64,000 bases of DNA from Candidatus Nanopelagicales bacterium (GCA_030827125.1 JAURFD010000007.1:1-64000), one strand, 5' to 3'; shown: positions 16,983-25,575, counted from the first letter of the stretch. Numbers and translations are program-made. Notes: a model not told the origin generated them from the letters alone.

Positions 16983-17876
16983 CTAATATGTGTGCTGAGT
17001 CCCAAGGTCGTCGCGCAACTGCCGCATGCCCTCGCTGAAGGCCAGCGTCGAGACCGACAGATGACCGTGCCCCTGTCGGAGCGCGGACCTGGCCGCGGGC
17101 ACCTCACGCGCCAGCCACTCCCCGTGGGCAAAGGGGACCATGAGGTCCTCGCTGCCCTGCCAGACCTGGACCGGCACGGTGATCTGCTGGAGGTCGAAGC
17201 CCCAGGACCGGCAGAAGGCCACATCGTCGTCGAACCAACCCCAGATGCCGTTGGCAAGCGACCAGCGGATCTCCGACGCCATCTCCTCACCCTGCTCACC
17301 GGTGAGGTAGTCCTGATCGACCGGCGGCAGCAGACTGCGCAGGGCATCGATGACCTGATCGCCCGTCACGCTGTGCAGGTCCGCCGCAGCCGCCGCGAGA
17401 AACGCCTCGAGATCGTCCGGTCCCCGCAATGCTGCGCCGAACTCCGCGATGTTGTCCTCGCCCATCCCGTCGAGGAAGTCAAGGTCGGGTACGCCGTACG
17501 GTGCGACACCAGCAAGGCACAACGCCCCGGCACAGCGATCGGGCAGAAGGGCGGCCGTCGCCAAAGCATGCGGGCCGCCACCGGACCAGCCCAGGGTGAC
17601 GAATCGCTCGGCGCCGAGATGGTCGGCCAAGGCGACGGTGAGCGGCACGACGTCAGCGACGGTGCGCCCCGACTGACGCGCGGACTCTCCGTATCCGGGT
17701 CGCACGAGTTCAGCGATGGCGAACCCGTGATGCTGCGCCGCCGCCACGAGATCAGCCGAGAGTGGGCCAGCGGCAGGGGTGCCGTGGTGGTAGATCAGTA
17801 GATCGTCACCGGTGTCGGCGTAGAAATAGTCCAAACGGGCACCATCAGCCAACGGCAGATGCGAAGTGGCACTCAT
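16983..17876 (-). CDS. Alpha/beta hydrolase fold protein
   Basis: 297 residues. Nucleophile elbow GWSGGG (about residue 96), HGTP oxyanion motif near residue 32, and a C-terminal GHGHLS with the catalytic His. The lid region (about 145-210) is acidic. Substrate unknown. ATG start with TATCGT 6 nt upstream (17883-17888). It is divergent from the lipoprotein gene; the two start codons are only 36 nt apart. Confidence 0.85.
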   Translation of the reverse strand: MSATSHLPLADGARLDYFYADTGDDLLIYHHGTPAAGPLSADLVAAAQHHGFAIAELVRPGYGESARQSGRTVADVVPLTVALADHLGAERFVTLGWSGGGPHALATAALLPDRCAGALCLAGVAPYGVPDLDFLDGMGEDNIAEFGAALRGPDDLEAFLAAAAADLHSVTGDQVIDALRSLLPPVDQDYLTGEQGEEMASEIRWSLANGIWGWFDDDVAFCRSWGFDLQQITVPVQVWQGSEDLMVPFAHGEWLAREVPAARSALRQGHGHLSVSTLAFSEGMRQLRDDLGTQHTY

Positions 17877-17882
17877 GTCGCC

Positions 17883-17888
17883 ACGATA
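17883..17888 (-). promoter_or_regulatory. -10 hexamer of the leaderless hydrolase gene
   Basis: TATCGT-GGCGAC-ATG on the minus strand. It faces the divergent lipoprotein promoter 12 nt away. Confidence 0.5.
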
Positions 17889-17900
17889 GGGCCGCGCACC

Positions 17901-17906
17901 TACGCT
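17901..17906 (+). promoter_or_regulatory. -10 hexamer of the leaderless lipoprotein gene
   Basis: TACGCT-GAGCGG-GTG; the spacing fixes the start at GTG 17913, directly before the lipoprotein signal sequence. Confidence 0.55.
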
Positions 17907-17912
17907 GAGCGG

Positions 17913-18383
17913 GTGAAGTGGTGGATCGCAGGAGCAGGACTAGCCCTAGCGCTCGCGGGCTGTGGCAGCCCGCCCTCCACGCTCTCGCCCGCGGACAACA
18001 TCACGATCGACTGCAACGCCGCCGCTCAGGCCATCGCCGACTACTCGGACGCCTTCAGTTCGCTGCTCACCGCCCTTGAGGGGGACGACGCGAGCACGGC
18101 AGGCGCGGTAGCCCCGACCTTCGGCGTGGCGGCGCGCACGATCATTGACCAACTGCCGGGCGTCCCACCGGAAGCGCAATCCTTCGTCACCACGTCCCAG
18201 TCGTTCGCCGAGCGCGTGCGCGATGTCGTGAGCGGCAACGGTGACCTACTCCCGGTGGCTGAGGAGGCGCGCACCGAGTTCGGTACCTCCGAGTTCACCG
18301 GCAGTGTGGCCGCGGTCGAGGCCTTCTTCCGACAGTCGTGCCCGACCACGATCATCCCGACACCGAGCGCGTCACCGGCCTAA
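17913..18383 (+). CDS. Small putative lipoprotein
   Basis: 156 residues. Short signal peptide with lipobox LALAGC (Cys at about residue 18), then a helical domain with two further Cys and an Ala/Pro/Thr tail. No family recognised. Start choice is fixed by the promoter spacing; a longer in-frame start at 17859 would bury the lipobox. The 3' end overlaps the convergent esterase gene by 12 nt. Confidence 0.75.
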   Translation: MKWWIAGAGLALALAGCGSPPSTLSPADNITIDCNAAAQAIADYSDAFSSLLTALEGDDASTAGAVAPTFGVAARTIIDQLPGVPPEAQSFVTTSQSFAERVRDVVSGNGDLLPVAEEARTEFGTSEFTGSVAAVEAFFRQSCPTTIIPTPSASPA

Positions 18384-19304
18384 CGCATTGGCGAGCGCTT
18401 CGACTTGGCGGGTGACGGCGCGCGACGCGACGTTGGAGTCGGTGAGCAAACCGTCAAAGCCGTGCACGGTGCCGACGGTGCGGTCGACGTCGACTGTGAC
18501 TCCGGCTGCTCTCAACCGCTCGGCGTAGATCAGGGCCTCATCACGTAGCACGTCGTATTCCGCGATGGTGATGTGCGCGGGCGCCAGGCCGACGAGGTCG
18601 TCGGCGAGTGCGGGTACGGCGTAGGGCGTGGGTTCGATGGTGCCGAGATAGTGGTGCCACATGGCGATGACCGCCTCCCTGCGCAGGGTCGGTGACACCC
18701 CGGACATGGACGCACTGAGATGTTCACACTGCGCGCTGAGATGGTCGAGCGCGGGGCACGTGAGCGACTGAAGCTTGAGGTCGACGCCATGATCGCGAGC
18801 CCACAGCGCGGTGGCCGCCGCGAGCGCGCCGCCGGCACTGCTGCCATGCACGGCGATGCGATCGCCCTCAATGTCCGGCAACTCCGACAGGTTCATGAGC
18901 ACGGCGACGACATCGTCGAAGGCCGCGGGAAAGGGGTGTTCCGGTGCGAGGCGGTACTCCACGCTGACGGTGGTGATCTGATGGTCCGCCGCGAGCGGCA
19001 TCGCGATTCGCTCAGCGCCTAGCGCGCTGCCAACGACAAAGGCTCCGCCGTGGAGCGCGATGACAACCGGGTTCTGGCGCTCGGAGTTCCTCGTTCGTGG
19101 GGACCAGATGAGGACCGGCACCCCACCGACATTCGCGTCGGTGAGGGTGACGTCGTCGCGGGGCCAGCGGGGCGCGGGTCCGCCGCGATCGGCCATATAC
19201 GCCGCGGCAAGTTCTCGCACGGCTGCGACATCCCAGGGATCGACATCCGGAGCGGGATAGGCGCGCAGCCACGCCTCAATCTGCGGGTCCAAGCGCGGAG
19301 CCAT
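18372..19304 (-). CDS. Alpha/beta hydrolase, HSL-type esterase
   Basis: 310 residues of the hormone-sensitive-lipase (bHSL) esterase group: oxyanion HGGAFVVGS (about residue 84), nucleophile HGSSAGGAL (about 152), Asp in EYDVLRDEA and His in VHGFDGL. It hydrolyses short-chain esters. The ATG has CAAGGT 6 nt upstream, a weak -10. Downstream it overlaps the lipoprotein gene end. Confidence 0.87.
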   Translation of the reverse strand: MAPRLDPQIEAWLRAYPAPDVDPWDVAAVRELAAAYMADRGGPAPRWPRDDVTLTDANVGGVPVLIWSPRTRNSERQNPVVIALHGGAFVVGSALGAERIAMPLAADHQITTVSVEYRLAPEHPFPAAFDDVVAVLMNLSELPDIEGDRIAVHGSSAGGALAAATALWARDHGVDLKLQSLTCPALDHLSAQCEHLSASMSGVSPTLRREAVIAMWHHYLGTIEPTPYAVPALADDLVGLAPAHITIAEYDVLRDEALIYAERLRAAGVTVDVDRTVGTVHGFDGLLTDSNVASRAVTRQVEALANALGR

Positions 19305-19379
19305 AGCGGCACCTTGCCATGGGCATGAGATACCTGGGTATGAGCTAGTTGGTGATGAGATGCAACGGTGTCTGAGGTG

Positions 19380-19625
19380 TCAGGCGGCGAGGGCGTGCTC
19401 ACTGCGGACGGCGCCGGACACGGCGCACGCCACCAGTGAGAAGGCGCGCTCACGCGTGACCTCGGTGGCATCGCTGTCGGTGAGGACCCCGAGCAGGACC
19501 GGGGACACACCCACGGCGCTGCCGGTGTCGGTGAGGGCCGTCAGCTCGGTCGGGGTGACTGCCGTGATGCCCATGTCCGCCACCCGGCGGGACAGGCCCT
19601 CGAGAGAAGTGCGGGTGAGGCCCAT
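19380..19625 (-). CDS. Small hypothetical protein (81 aa)
   Basis: Start ATG 19625 is preceded by GAAGGAGA at good spacing, which argues for a real gene. The product is Thr/Val/Ala-rich with no Cys, no signal peptide and no recognised domain. It is transcribed away from the LysR gene and shares its upstream region, so it is a possible regulatory target. Confidence 0.55.
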   Translation of the reverse strand: MGLTRTSLEGLSRRVADMGITAVTPTELTALTDTGSAVGVSPVLLGVLTDSDATEVTRERAFSLVACAVSGAVRSEHALAA

Positions 19626-19723
19626 GGCTGTTCTCCTTCGTCTGGTTGCCGCTTGCGTCGGCTCGATCACTCGGTCGTGATCGCGTACTACGACATTACG
19701 ACGACATTGGTAATCGCGTAAAG

Positions 19724-19739
19724 CGATGAAAATTCATCG
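19724..19739. promoter_or_regulatory. Palindromic operator candidate in the LysR divergent region
   Basis: Inverted repeat CGATGAA-AA-TTCATCG in an unusually A/T-rich patch, 11 nt upstream of a TATACT hexamer. It has the dyad and A/T core expected of a LysR-type site and could control both divergent genes. Confidence 0.5.
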
Positions 19740-19750
19740 TGTCGATCATT

Positions 19751-19756
19751 TATACT
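19751..19756 (+). promoter_or_regulatory. -10 hexamer of the LysR gene
   Basis: TATACT, 7 nt before ATG 19764 and only 1 nt before ATG 19758. The spacing favours 19764 with a leaderless message. Confidence 0.5.
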
Positions 19757-19763
19757 TATGGTT

Positions 19764-20696
19764 ATGTCCTTCGCCCCACCCCGTCCAGAAGTTCGACACC
19801 TCGAGGCCCTCGTGGCCGTCGCCGAAGAAGGGACCTTCCGCGGGGCCGCCGATCTCCTGGGGTACTCGCAGGCGGCCATCAGCCAGCAGATCGCCGCGCT
19901 CGAGGCCGTGGTTGGCGCGCCGGTCTTCGATCGCCCCGGTGGGCCGCGGGCGGTTCAACTTACGCCGGTCGGTCGCGCGATGCTGCGGCACGGCCAGGAC
20001 ATCCTCGACCGCCTAGACCGCGCCCTGGACGAAGCGATGCAGACCGGCGCCGGCACCGGGGGGCGCCTGACGATCGGTACCTTCCAAAGCGTCTCGGTTG
20101 AGTTGCTGCCGCAGATTGTCGGTCGCATGCGCACCGAAGTGCCCGACCTCCAGATGCGCGCGGTGGAGGAAGACGAGAATGAAGAACTGCTCGTCGCCGT
20201 ACAGCAGGGCCAACTCGACCTGGCGTTTGTCGCCGGCCCGGTGAGCAGCCCTGACCTGGAGGTGATCGAACTCGGCGTCGACCCGCTCCTCGTCGTCGTA
20301 CCCCGGGGCATGGGCTTCGATGACAAGGAGAGGGCGCCGCTCCGCGACGTCATGGACGTGGGCCTCATCGGCGAGCACCACGGAAGCTCACAGTCCTACG
20401 TTGAGGAGGGAATTCGCAGTCACGGTATGGCTCCGCGCTATGTCTTCCGCACCAACGACAACGGAGCGATGCAAGCGATGGTACGCAATGGTCTGGGCGC
20501 CGCGATCATGCCGCAGTTGGCCATCCAACTCGATGATCCCGAGGTTCTGGTGATGCCCACGGATCCGCCGATGCCGACGCGCTCCATCCTGTTGGCCATG
20601 CCGGGCGGTATCCGAAACTCACCGGCCGCAGAACACTTCGCTCGGGTGGCCAAGGACGTCTCGATTCAACGCCTCGATCAGCCGATCGTCGATTAG
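19764..20696 (+). CDS. LysR family transcriptional regulator
   Basis: 310 residues. N-terminal winged helix-turn-helix (about 10-65) with the typical EEGTFRGAADLLGYSQAA and QQIAALE segments; C-terminal periplasmic-binding-like effector domain (about 92-300). The effector is unknown. It lies opposite the 81-aa gene with a palindrome between them, fitting the usual LysR arrangement of autoregulation plus control of a divergent neighbour. ATG 19764 is chosen on promoter spacing; 19758 would add two residues. Confidence 0.9.
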   Translation: MSFAPPRPEVRHLEALVAVAEEGTFRGAADLLGYSQAAISQQIAALEAVVGAPVFDRPGGPRAVQLTPVGRAMLRHGQDILDRLDRALDEAMQTGAGTGGRLTIGTFQSVSVELLPQIVGRMRTEVPDLQMRAVEEDENEELLVAVQQGQLDLAFVAGPVSSPDLEVIELGVDPLLVVVPRGMGFDDKERAPLRDVMDVGLIGEHHGSSQSYVEEGIRSHGMAPRYVFRTNDNGAMQAMVRNGLGAAIMPQLAIQLDDPEVLVMPTDPPMPTRSILLAMPGGIRNSPAAEHFARVAKDVSIQRLDQPIVD

Positions 20697-20709
20697 GTCG
20701 CGCACGGGC

Positions 20710-20715
20710 TAGGGT
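20710..20715 (+). promoter_or_regulatory. -10 hexamer of the leaderless HNH nuclease gene
   Basis: TAGGGT-CGCTAC-ATG with 6-nt spacing; no ribosome-binding site. Confidence 0.5.
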
Positions 20716-20721
20716 CGCTAC

Positions 20722-21435
20722 ATGGGGGGAGCTGGCGGAGCTGCGGGGGAGCAGTCAGTCACTCGTGCGCGGGCGACCACCAACCTCGCTCGACTCGTTG
20801 CTGTCGTGCTAGCCCTCGGCGTCGCCGTGTCCGTCGCCTTCGTCACCGCCAGTGCTGCTGAGGCCAAGAAGCGCAGTGCGTCGTACCTGCTGAAGTCGTT
20901 GCGCGTGGCCGCAGAAAACCCCAGCGGTTATGACCGCTCACTCTTCCCGCACTGGATCGTCATCAAGGACGGCTGCGACACGCGCGAGGTCGTCCTCATC
21001 CGCCAGGCGCGATCCGGTCCGAGTGTCGGCGCGGGTTGCCGGGTCGGGTCTGGTCGATGGTTCTCGCCCTTCGATGGCGTGACGGTGCGTGATCCCGGTG
21101 CGCTGGACATCGATCACCTTGTCGCGCTCTCCGAGGCGTGGGCCTCCGGAGCACGCGGTTGGTCCACGGATCGCCGGCGGGCCTTCGCCAACGACGTGTC
21201 CTATCGACGGTCACTCATCGCGGTCACGGCATCGAGCAATCGCTCGAAGGGGGATCAGGATCCGGCCGAATGGCTGCCCCCAAGGACGTCGTACCGGTGC
21301 ACCTACATCAAGGACTGGATCGCGGTGAAGTACCGCTGGCGACTGTCGGTCGATGCGCAGGAGCGGGCCGCGCTCACCGTGCTCGTTAATGGCTGCGGCA
21401 ATCCCCGGATCACCGTCCCCCCACGTCCGCGGTAA
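20722..21435 (+). CDS. Secreted HNH endonuclease (DUF1524-type)
   Basis: 237 residues. A hydrophobic export segment (about residues 22-47) is followed by a DUF1524/HNH domain: LDIDHLVALSEAW carries the DH pair, ITASSNRSKGDQDP-type residues the Asn/Asp, and WLPP the family end motif. Several Cys could form disulfides outside the cell. Similar actinobacterial proteins are extracellular nucleases for nutrient scavenging or competition. Its 3' end faces the glycosylase operon across a palindromic hairpin. Confidence 0.87.
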   Translation: MGGAGGAAGEQSVTRARATTNLARLVAVVLALGVAVSVAFVTASAAEAKKRSASYLLKSLRVAAENPSGYDRSLFPHWIVIKDGCDTREVVLIRQARSGPSVGAGCRVGSGRWFSPFDGVTVRDPGALDIDHLVALSEAWASGARGWSTDRRRAFANDVSYRRSLIAVTASSNRSKGDQDPAEWLPPRTSYRCTYIKDWIAVKYRWRLSVDAQERAALTVLVNGCGNPRITVPPRPR

Positions 21436-21446
21436 CTCCCCCTCCG

Positions 21447-21475
21447 CGAGTGTGCCCGTGCGCACTCGGCGGGGG
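21447..21475. terminator. Convergent hairpin, family C palindrome (imperfect)
   Basis: GCGAGTGTGC and TGCGCACTCGGC face each other across a very short loop, between the HNH stop (21435) and the convergent glycosylase stop (21476). It shares CGAGTGTGC with the perfect family C element at 45077-45146. Confidence 0.5.
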
Positions 21476-22399
21476 CTAGTGGCGGCGGTGGTCGACGCGG
21501 GAAGCCCGTGGGCCGCGCCGCGGCATTGACACGGTGAGTTCGAGTAGGCGGATGACGAGTTGGCGCATCGGCCGATACGGCTCCAACAACTCCAGCATCT
21601 GCTCATCGTCACCATCCATCGCGCCGGTCAAGGCCCACACGACGAAGCGGCCGAGGTGATAGTCACCCACCGAGACCGCATCGGTGTCGCCGAGCGCCAC
21701 CTTGGCCGTCTCCGCCGCGGTCCACGGTCCGATGCCCGGCACGGCCTGCAGACGCGCGTACGCCGCTGACCGGTCCATCTGCACTGTCTCTTCCAGTCGA
21801 GCCGCGTGCGCGGCAGCCCGCATGATCGCGCGGGAACGGTTCGGATCGACGCCGGCGCGATGCCACTGCCAGGAGGGCAGCAACTCCCATTCGCGCGGGA
21901 TCGGTGGCACCAGCATGCCTTCGGGGGCGGGGCCAGGCGCGGGCTCGCCGAGCCAGGCAAGAAGCCGTCGACGCGAGGCCAACGCATCCACACCGACCAC
22001 CTTTTGTTCGAGTACGGCGGGCACGATCGCATCGAAGACGCGTCGGGTACGCGGGACACGCAGACCCGGGAAGCGTCGGTGCGCCATGCGCACCACGTCA
22101 TGAAGGTGGGGGAGTTCGGTTGCCCCGTCGGTGTCCCCGAGCAACTCGCGCACATGTTCTGCCTGCCACTCGGCCCCCAGGCCCCACAACTGCACCGACA
22201 CCCGATGCTCGTCGACCTGCTCGATCAGGCAGGTCACGCCACCGTCGGGAGTGCGGGCGACGTACCAGAGCAGACGCCCATCAAGGCGCACCGCGTGGTC
22301 GCGAGGACCGCGACCGATGATGCGCAGGGTCGTCGCGGCATCGAGCGGACGGGGGCTGGACACCTCCCGAGTCACCGCCGCCGCGTCGGACGCGCTCAC
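21476..22399 (-). CDS. HhH-GPD DNA glycosylase, AlkA/3-methyladenine type
   Basis: 307 residues. The helix-hairpin-helix LQAVPGIGPWTAAETAKVA (about residue 215) is followed by the GPD catalytic Asp in SVGDYHLGRFV, the layout of AlkA-like glycosylases that remove alkylated bases. The N-terminal domain (about 1-100) fits the AlkA beta domain. No Fe-S cluster cysteines. It is the last gene of a minus-strand set with two PD-(D/E)XK proteins, 12 nt after the 603-aa gene, suggesting a joint repair role. Confidence 0.85.
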   Translation of the reverse strand: MSASDAAAVTREVSSPRPLDAATTLRIIGRGPRDHAVRLDGRLLWYVARTPDGGVTCLIEQVDEHRVSVQLWGLGAEWQAEHVRELLGDTDGATELPHLHDVVRMAHRRFPGLRVPRTRRVFDAIVPAVLEQKVVGVDALASRRRLLAWLGEPAPGPAPEGMLVPPIPREWELLPSWQWHRAGVDPNRSRAIMRAAAHAARLEETVQMDRSAAYARLQAVPGIGPWTAAETAKVALGDTDAVSVGDYHLGRFVVWALTGAMDGDDEQMLELLEPYRPMRQLVIRLLELTVSMPRRGPRASRVDHRRH

Positions 22400-22411
22400 G
22401 TGAACGGGGCC

Positions 22412-24223
22412 TTAGAACGGCAGGTCGTCCTCGACACCGGAAATCTCCTCGGCATAGGCAAGAAGTGACACGCGGGATGGCGCCCCGGGCACATCGTCCT
22501 CAACGCTGACCTCGATGACGACGTCGTCGACTGCATCGGTGCCCTGCCGGGCCGTGCACCAGCGCGCGACCGGACACCAGGCACACCAGCGGCCGACGTT
22601 TGGCGTGGGCTCGGTGTAGATGATCGTGTCGACGGCGTCGGCCACAAGTGCCCGCGCGATCAAGACCGTGTCTGCGTCGGCCGAATCGAAGGTGCGCACG
22701 GCCTGACCCGCCGGCCATAGCAACTCCAACTGGACCACCGACGGTGCCGGTTCGGCCGCAACCGCCCCGGTGATGGGGTCGAGTCCATCAGCGAGCATGC
22801 ACAAGGTGACGGCCACCTGGGGGTAACGCTCCAGCAACTCCGCGGTCGTCGCCTCGTCTGGCGCATCGCCGAGACTCTTCGTTTCGCGCACCACCCGACC
22901 GGCCGAGGTGTCCAGGACGAGATCGGCCCGGGTGCTGATGATCACGTCGGCATCGGTGTCCCACGCCGTGAGCGAGCGCTCCGGACGCACCTCGGTGATG
23001 TCATCACCGCTCAGCGGGCAGCCCTGCAGATGTGCCACCAGGTAGGGCCGCAGGGCGGCGTACTGTTCCGGCGTCCAGCCGAGACGATCCGCAACCTCAC
23101 CAACACCGTCTCCGGGCACGGGAAGGTCCTCGGATGAGCACGGCACGAAGCGCCCGTGGGCATGCTCGAGCCAGGTGTGGAGCAGCGATCCGCGCTCCAT
23201 TGCCGCTGTGGTCTCCTGTCGTGCCCGGGGCAGCGAGAGTTCACGCTGGAGATGCACCTGCCACGTGCACACACGCGCGGCCGTGAGATCCGCTGGCGCG
23301 AGCGCCCTCACCCAACTGCTGGAACCTGCCACGCCGAAGACGCCCGGCAGTCGCGGCAGCGCGGGGCAGGTGTTGCGTGCAGCACAGTCGGCGCACCGGC
23401 CACCGGGATTGAAGACACCGCCCGCAAGCACCGGAAGTGCGGGCGTCACAAGCTCGGGGAAGGCCTCTCGCAACGCGTCCGGTTCGACGTCGATGAGCAG
23501 TTGCTCGGTCGCGTCGAGTACGCCGATCTCCCGAACGCGCACTCGCGTCGCGGGCGGGGGCTGATGCGGCGACGGCTCGCGGCGCTCGCGCGGGCGCTGA
23601 TCGTCATGATGCATAACGGCATCGGCGGCAACGCGCGCATAAACGGCGAGGTAGGGCTCGGGTCGATTGCGCTGACCGGCGTTGTCCCAGGTGAGGATGT
23701 GGTACTCCCGCTCACCGCTCACCCGATCGACGTGAAGCAGCCCCCACGCGGCCCATTCGACACGCACGGATTCGCTCTCGGCCTCGTCGACCGCGAAGAA
23801 CTCCCGCACCACTGAGTCCGCCGAGAGGACACCGTCATCTCGCAGACGCTCCAGGGCGATGAGGTAACCGGTGAGACCCTCGCGAGCCACCGGCATCGTC
23901 TCGTCAGACACGACCGTGTCGCCGTAGGACTGGGCGGCCCGGGCATCGGCGAGCGCGGCCTCGGGGTCATAGCCCTTGGCGAGGACGGCGTACGCCGCTT
24001 GGCGGACCAGCCCCAGTGGGAAGGAGCGGTACGGCGGCCAGGCCACCCGCACGTTGTCCGGGCTTTGGGCATAGATGCCGGGGCGAGCCTTGAGCGCGAC
24101 CTGCTCGGGGCACTCCCATCGCTCATCACCGCGCAGGGCAGAGGCGCTGACACGGACAAAGCGCTCCTTGATGTCCACCGGCCAGGGCGGTCGCCACGCC
24201 GGAATGTCAACGCGCGGGGTCAT
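22412..24223 (-). CDS. Large PD-(D/E)XK nuclease superfamily protein with Cys clusters
   Basis: 603 residues. The C-terminal half resembles RecB/Cas4-type nucleases: RGSLLHTWLEHAHG (His motif), STRADLVLD (metal Asp) and VVRETKSLGD (ExK). Two cysteine groups, GGRCADCAARNTC (about residue 285) and CAWCPVARWC (about residue 560), could ligate Fe-S as in AddB/Cas4. The N-terminal 220 residues are a domain I do not recognise. It overlaps the stop of the upstream 303-aa nuclease by 1 nt (TGATG), so the two are translationally coupled and probably form a complex. Confidence 0.75.
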   Translation of the reverse strand: MTPRVDIPAWRPPWPVDIKERFVRVSASALRGDERWECPEQVALKARPGIYAQSPDNVRVAWPPYRSFPLGLVRQAAYAVLAKGYDPEAALADARAAQSYGDTVVSDETMPVAREGLTGYLIALERLRDDGVLSADSVVREFFAVDEAESESVRVEWAAWGLLHVDRVSGEREYHILTWDNAGQRNRPEPYLAVYARVAADAVMHHDDQRPRERREPSPHQPPPATRVRVREIGVLDATEQLLIDVEPDALREAFPELVTPALPVLAGGVFNPGGRCADCAARNTCPALPRLPGVFGVAGSSSWVRALAPADLTAARVCTWQVHLQRELSLPRARQETTAAMERGSLLHTWLEHAHGRFVPCSSEDLPVPGDGVGEVADRLGWTPEQYAALRPYLVAHLQGCPLSGDDITEVRPERSLTAWDTDADVIISTRADLVLDTSAGRVVRETKSLGDAPDEATTAELLERYPQVAVTLCMLADGLDPITGAVAAEPAPSVVQLELLWPAGQAVRTFDSADADTVLIARALVADAVDTIIYTEPTPNVGRWCAWCPVARWCTARQGTDAVDDVVIEVSVEDDVPGAPSRVSLLAYAEEISGVEDDLPF

Positions 24224-25134
24224 CAGGTGCGCCCCTCGTCGTCAAGCATGTCGAGGAGGTCACCTTCGGTGGGCATGTGCTCGCGGCGTGACAACCCGAC
24301 CTCGAGCAGTTGCGCATCGCTCTCAGCAGATCCGGGCGCGGGCGCACGACCACGCTGTGACGGGCAGACACTCGCGAAGTCGCAGTAGCGGCACAGCGGG
24401 CCCGGGCGCGCCTCCCAGGTCTGCGCCTCGGCCATCACCGCACGCTGCTCCTGCGCGGATTCCAACTCCGCGAGGGCTCGCCCGACTGCGGCCGGGTAGA
24501 CCGGTCGGGTGACGGCGCGGGCTTGCTTGAGATAGAGCAACTCGACTTCGGCTACCGGCTGGTCAAGCGCATCAAGGGCGGCGGCGTACAGCATTTGCTG
24601 ACGCCAGTAGCCCCACCAGTATTTGGGCTTGGGGGCTCCGGTCTTGTAGTCGGTGACGCGCAGGCCGGTGTCGACGACGGCGACGCGGTCGATGTAGCCA
24701 AGGAACGGCAGTCCCCGCAGTGGCACCTCGACGGTCATCTCCAGGCCGTCGGGAGCCACCTCGATCTCGGCCGGCACCTCGGTCTCCCAGTACGCCGCCA
24801 TCGCCGCGGTCGCGGCCGCGGTGACCTCGGCCTCGGAGATATGCGGGCCAGCTTCTCTGACCTCACTCGCGATAGCTGTCGCGAGGAACTCCGCAGCGCG
24901 CTCGGGGACTCGCTCCTGCGGCGGCAATTCCAGCAGGTGCTCCAGCGCGAGATGAACGGCGCGTCCGGTGACCATCGGGGCGGTCGACGGCGTCTGCCAA
25001 CCCTGCACCTTGCGCCACCAGTAGCGCAGGGGGCAGCCGAGGAAGTCTTCGATGGCCGAGGCCGACCAGGGGCGCTCGGGCAGGGGCGCAGACGGGACCG
25101 CCACGGGCACGGGTGCACGAGTCGCATACGCCAT
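24223..25134 (-). CDS. RecB family exonuclease (PD-(D/E)XK, Fe-S)
   Basis: 303 residues with a complete RecB/Cas4-like nuclease core: SASAIEDFLGCPLRYWW at the start (first cluster Cys), GRAVHLALEHLL (His), LGYIDRVAVVD (Asp), RVTDYKTG (DxK) and the QxxxY-like WRQQMLYAAAL. The C-terminal CRYCDFASVC supplies the other three Cys of a 4Fe-4S cluster. It is first in the operon; ATG has CATGCT 6 nt upstream, a weak -10. Likely role: DNA end processing in repair, with the 603-aa protein as partner. Confidence 0.87.
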   Translation of the reverse strand: MAYATRAPVPVAVPSAPLPERPWSASAIEDFLGCPLRYWWRKVQGWQTPSTAPMVTGRAVHLALEHLLELPPQERVPERAAEFLATAIASEVREAGPHISEAEVTAAATAAMAAYWETEVPAEIEVAPDGLEMTVEVPLRGLPFLGYIDRVAVVDTGLRVTDYKTGAPKPKYWWGYWRQQMLYAAALDALDQPVAEVELLYLKQARAVTRPVYPAAVGRALAELESAQEQRAVMAEAQTWEARPGPLCRYCDFASVCPSQRGRAPAPGSAESDAQLLEVGLSRREHMPTEGDLLDMLDDEGRT

Positions 25135-25214
25135 GCCCCGAGCATGTCAGGTGGGTCGGACATTGCGCGGGATGTGGTGGCACGCTGTGGACGGCGTGAT
25201 GGCACGCTGGTCAC

Positions 25215-25562
25215 ATGGCCGTCCTCGAGATCACCCCGCAGGCGCTCGAGGTGCGACTCAACCGCCTCGAGCGCATCGGGGCTTTCCACGACAGCTTTGC
25301 CGTCCCGTGGGAGCACATCGATCACGCCCGGGCCATCAAGGATCTGTGGCCCCATGTCCTGGGCTGGCGTGTGCCGGGCCTGGGGATCCCGCATGTGATT
25401 CTGCTCGGCACCATGCGCTATCGCATTGGACGCGACTTCACCGCGCTCTACAAGAATCTGCCCGGGGTCGTCCTCGAGCTGCACGACGAGAAGTTCCGTC
25501 GCCTCCTCGTTAGTGCCCCGAACGCCGACGACGTCGTACGGCGGGTGATCACCGGTGCCTAG
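25215..25562 (+). CDS. Hypothetical protein (115 aa)
   Basis: Compact alpha/beta protein beginning VLEITPQALEVRL and rich in charged residues. I recall similar short proteins in actinobacteria but can name no family; the strand pattern is loosely PH-like. ATG 25215 has CACGCT 6 nt upstream. It is divergent from the nuclease operon and ends in a perfect long palindrome shared with the convergent aldo/keto reductase gene. Confidence 0.6.
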   Translation: MAVLEITPQALEVRLNRLERIGAFHDSFAVPWEHIDHARAIKDLWPHVLGWRVPGLGIPHVILLGTMRYRIGRDFTALYKNLPGVVLELHDEKFRRLLVSAPNADDVVRRVITGA

Positions 25563-25575
25563 GCCGAGGATTCAC

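Noticed and set aside
21500-25134. CRISPR-Cas locus suggested by Cas4-like nucleases
   Set aside because: No repeat-spacer array and no other cas genes anywhere in the window; the fold is shared with RecB/AddB-type repair nucleases.
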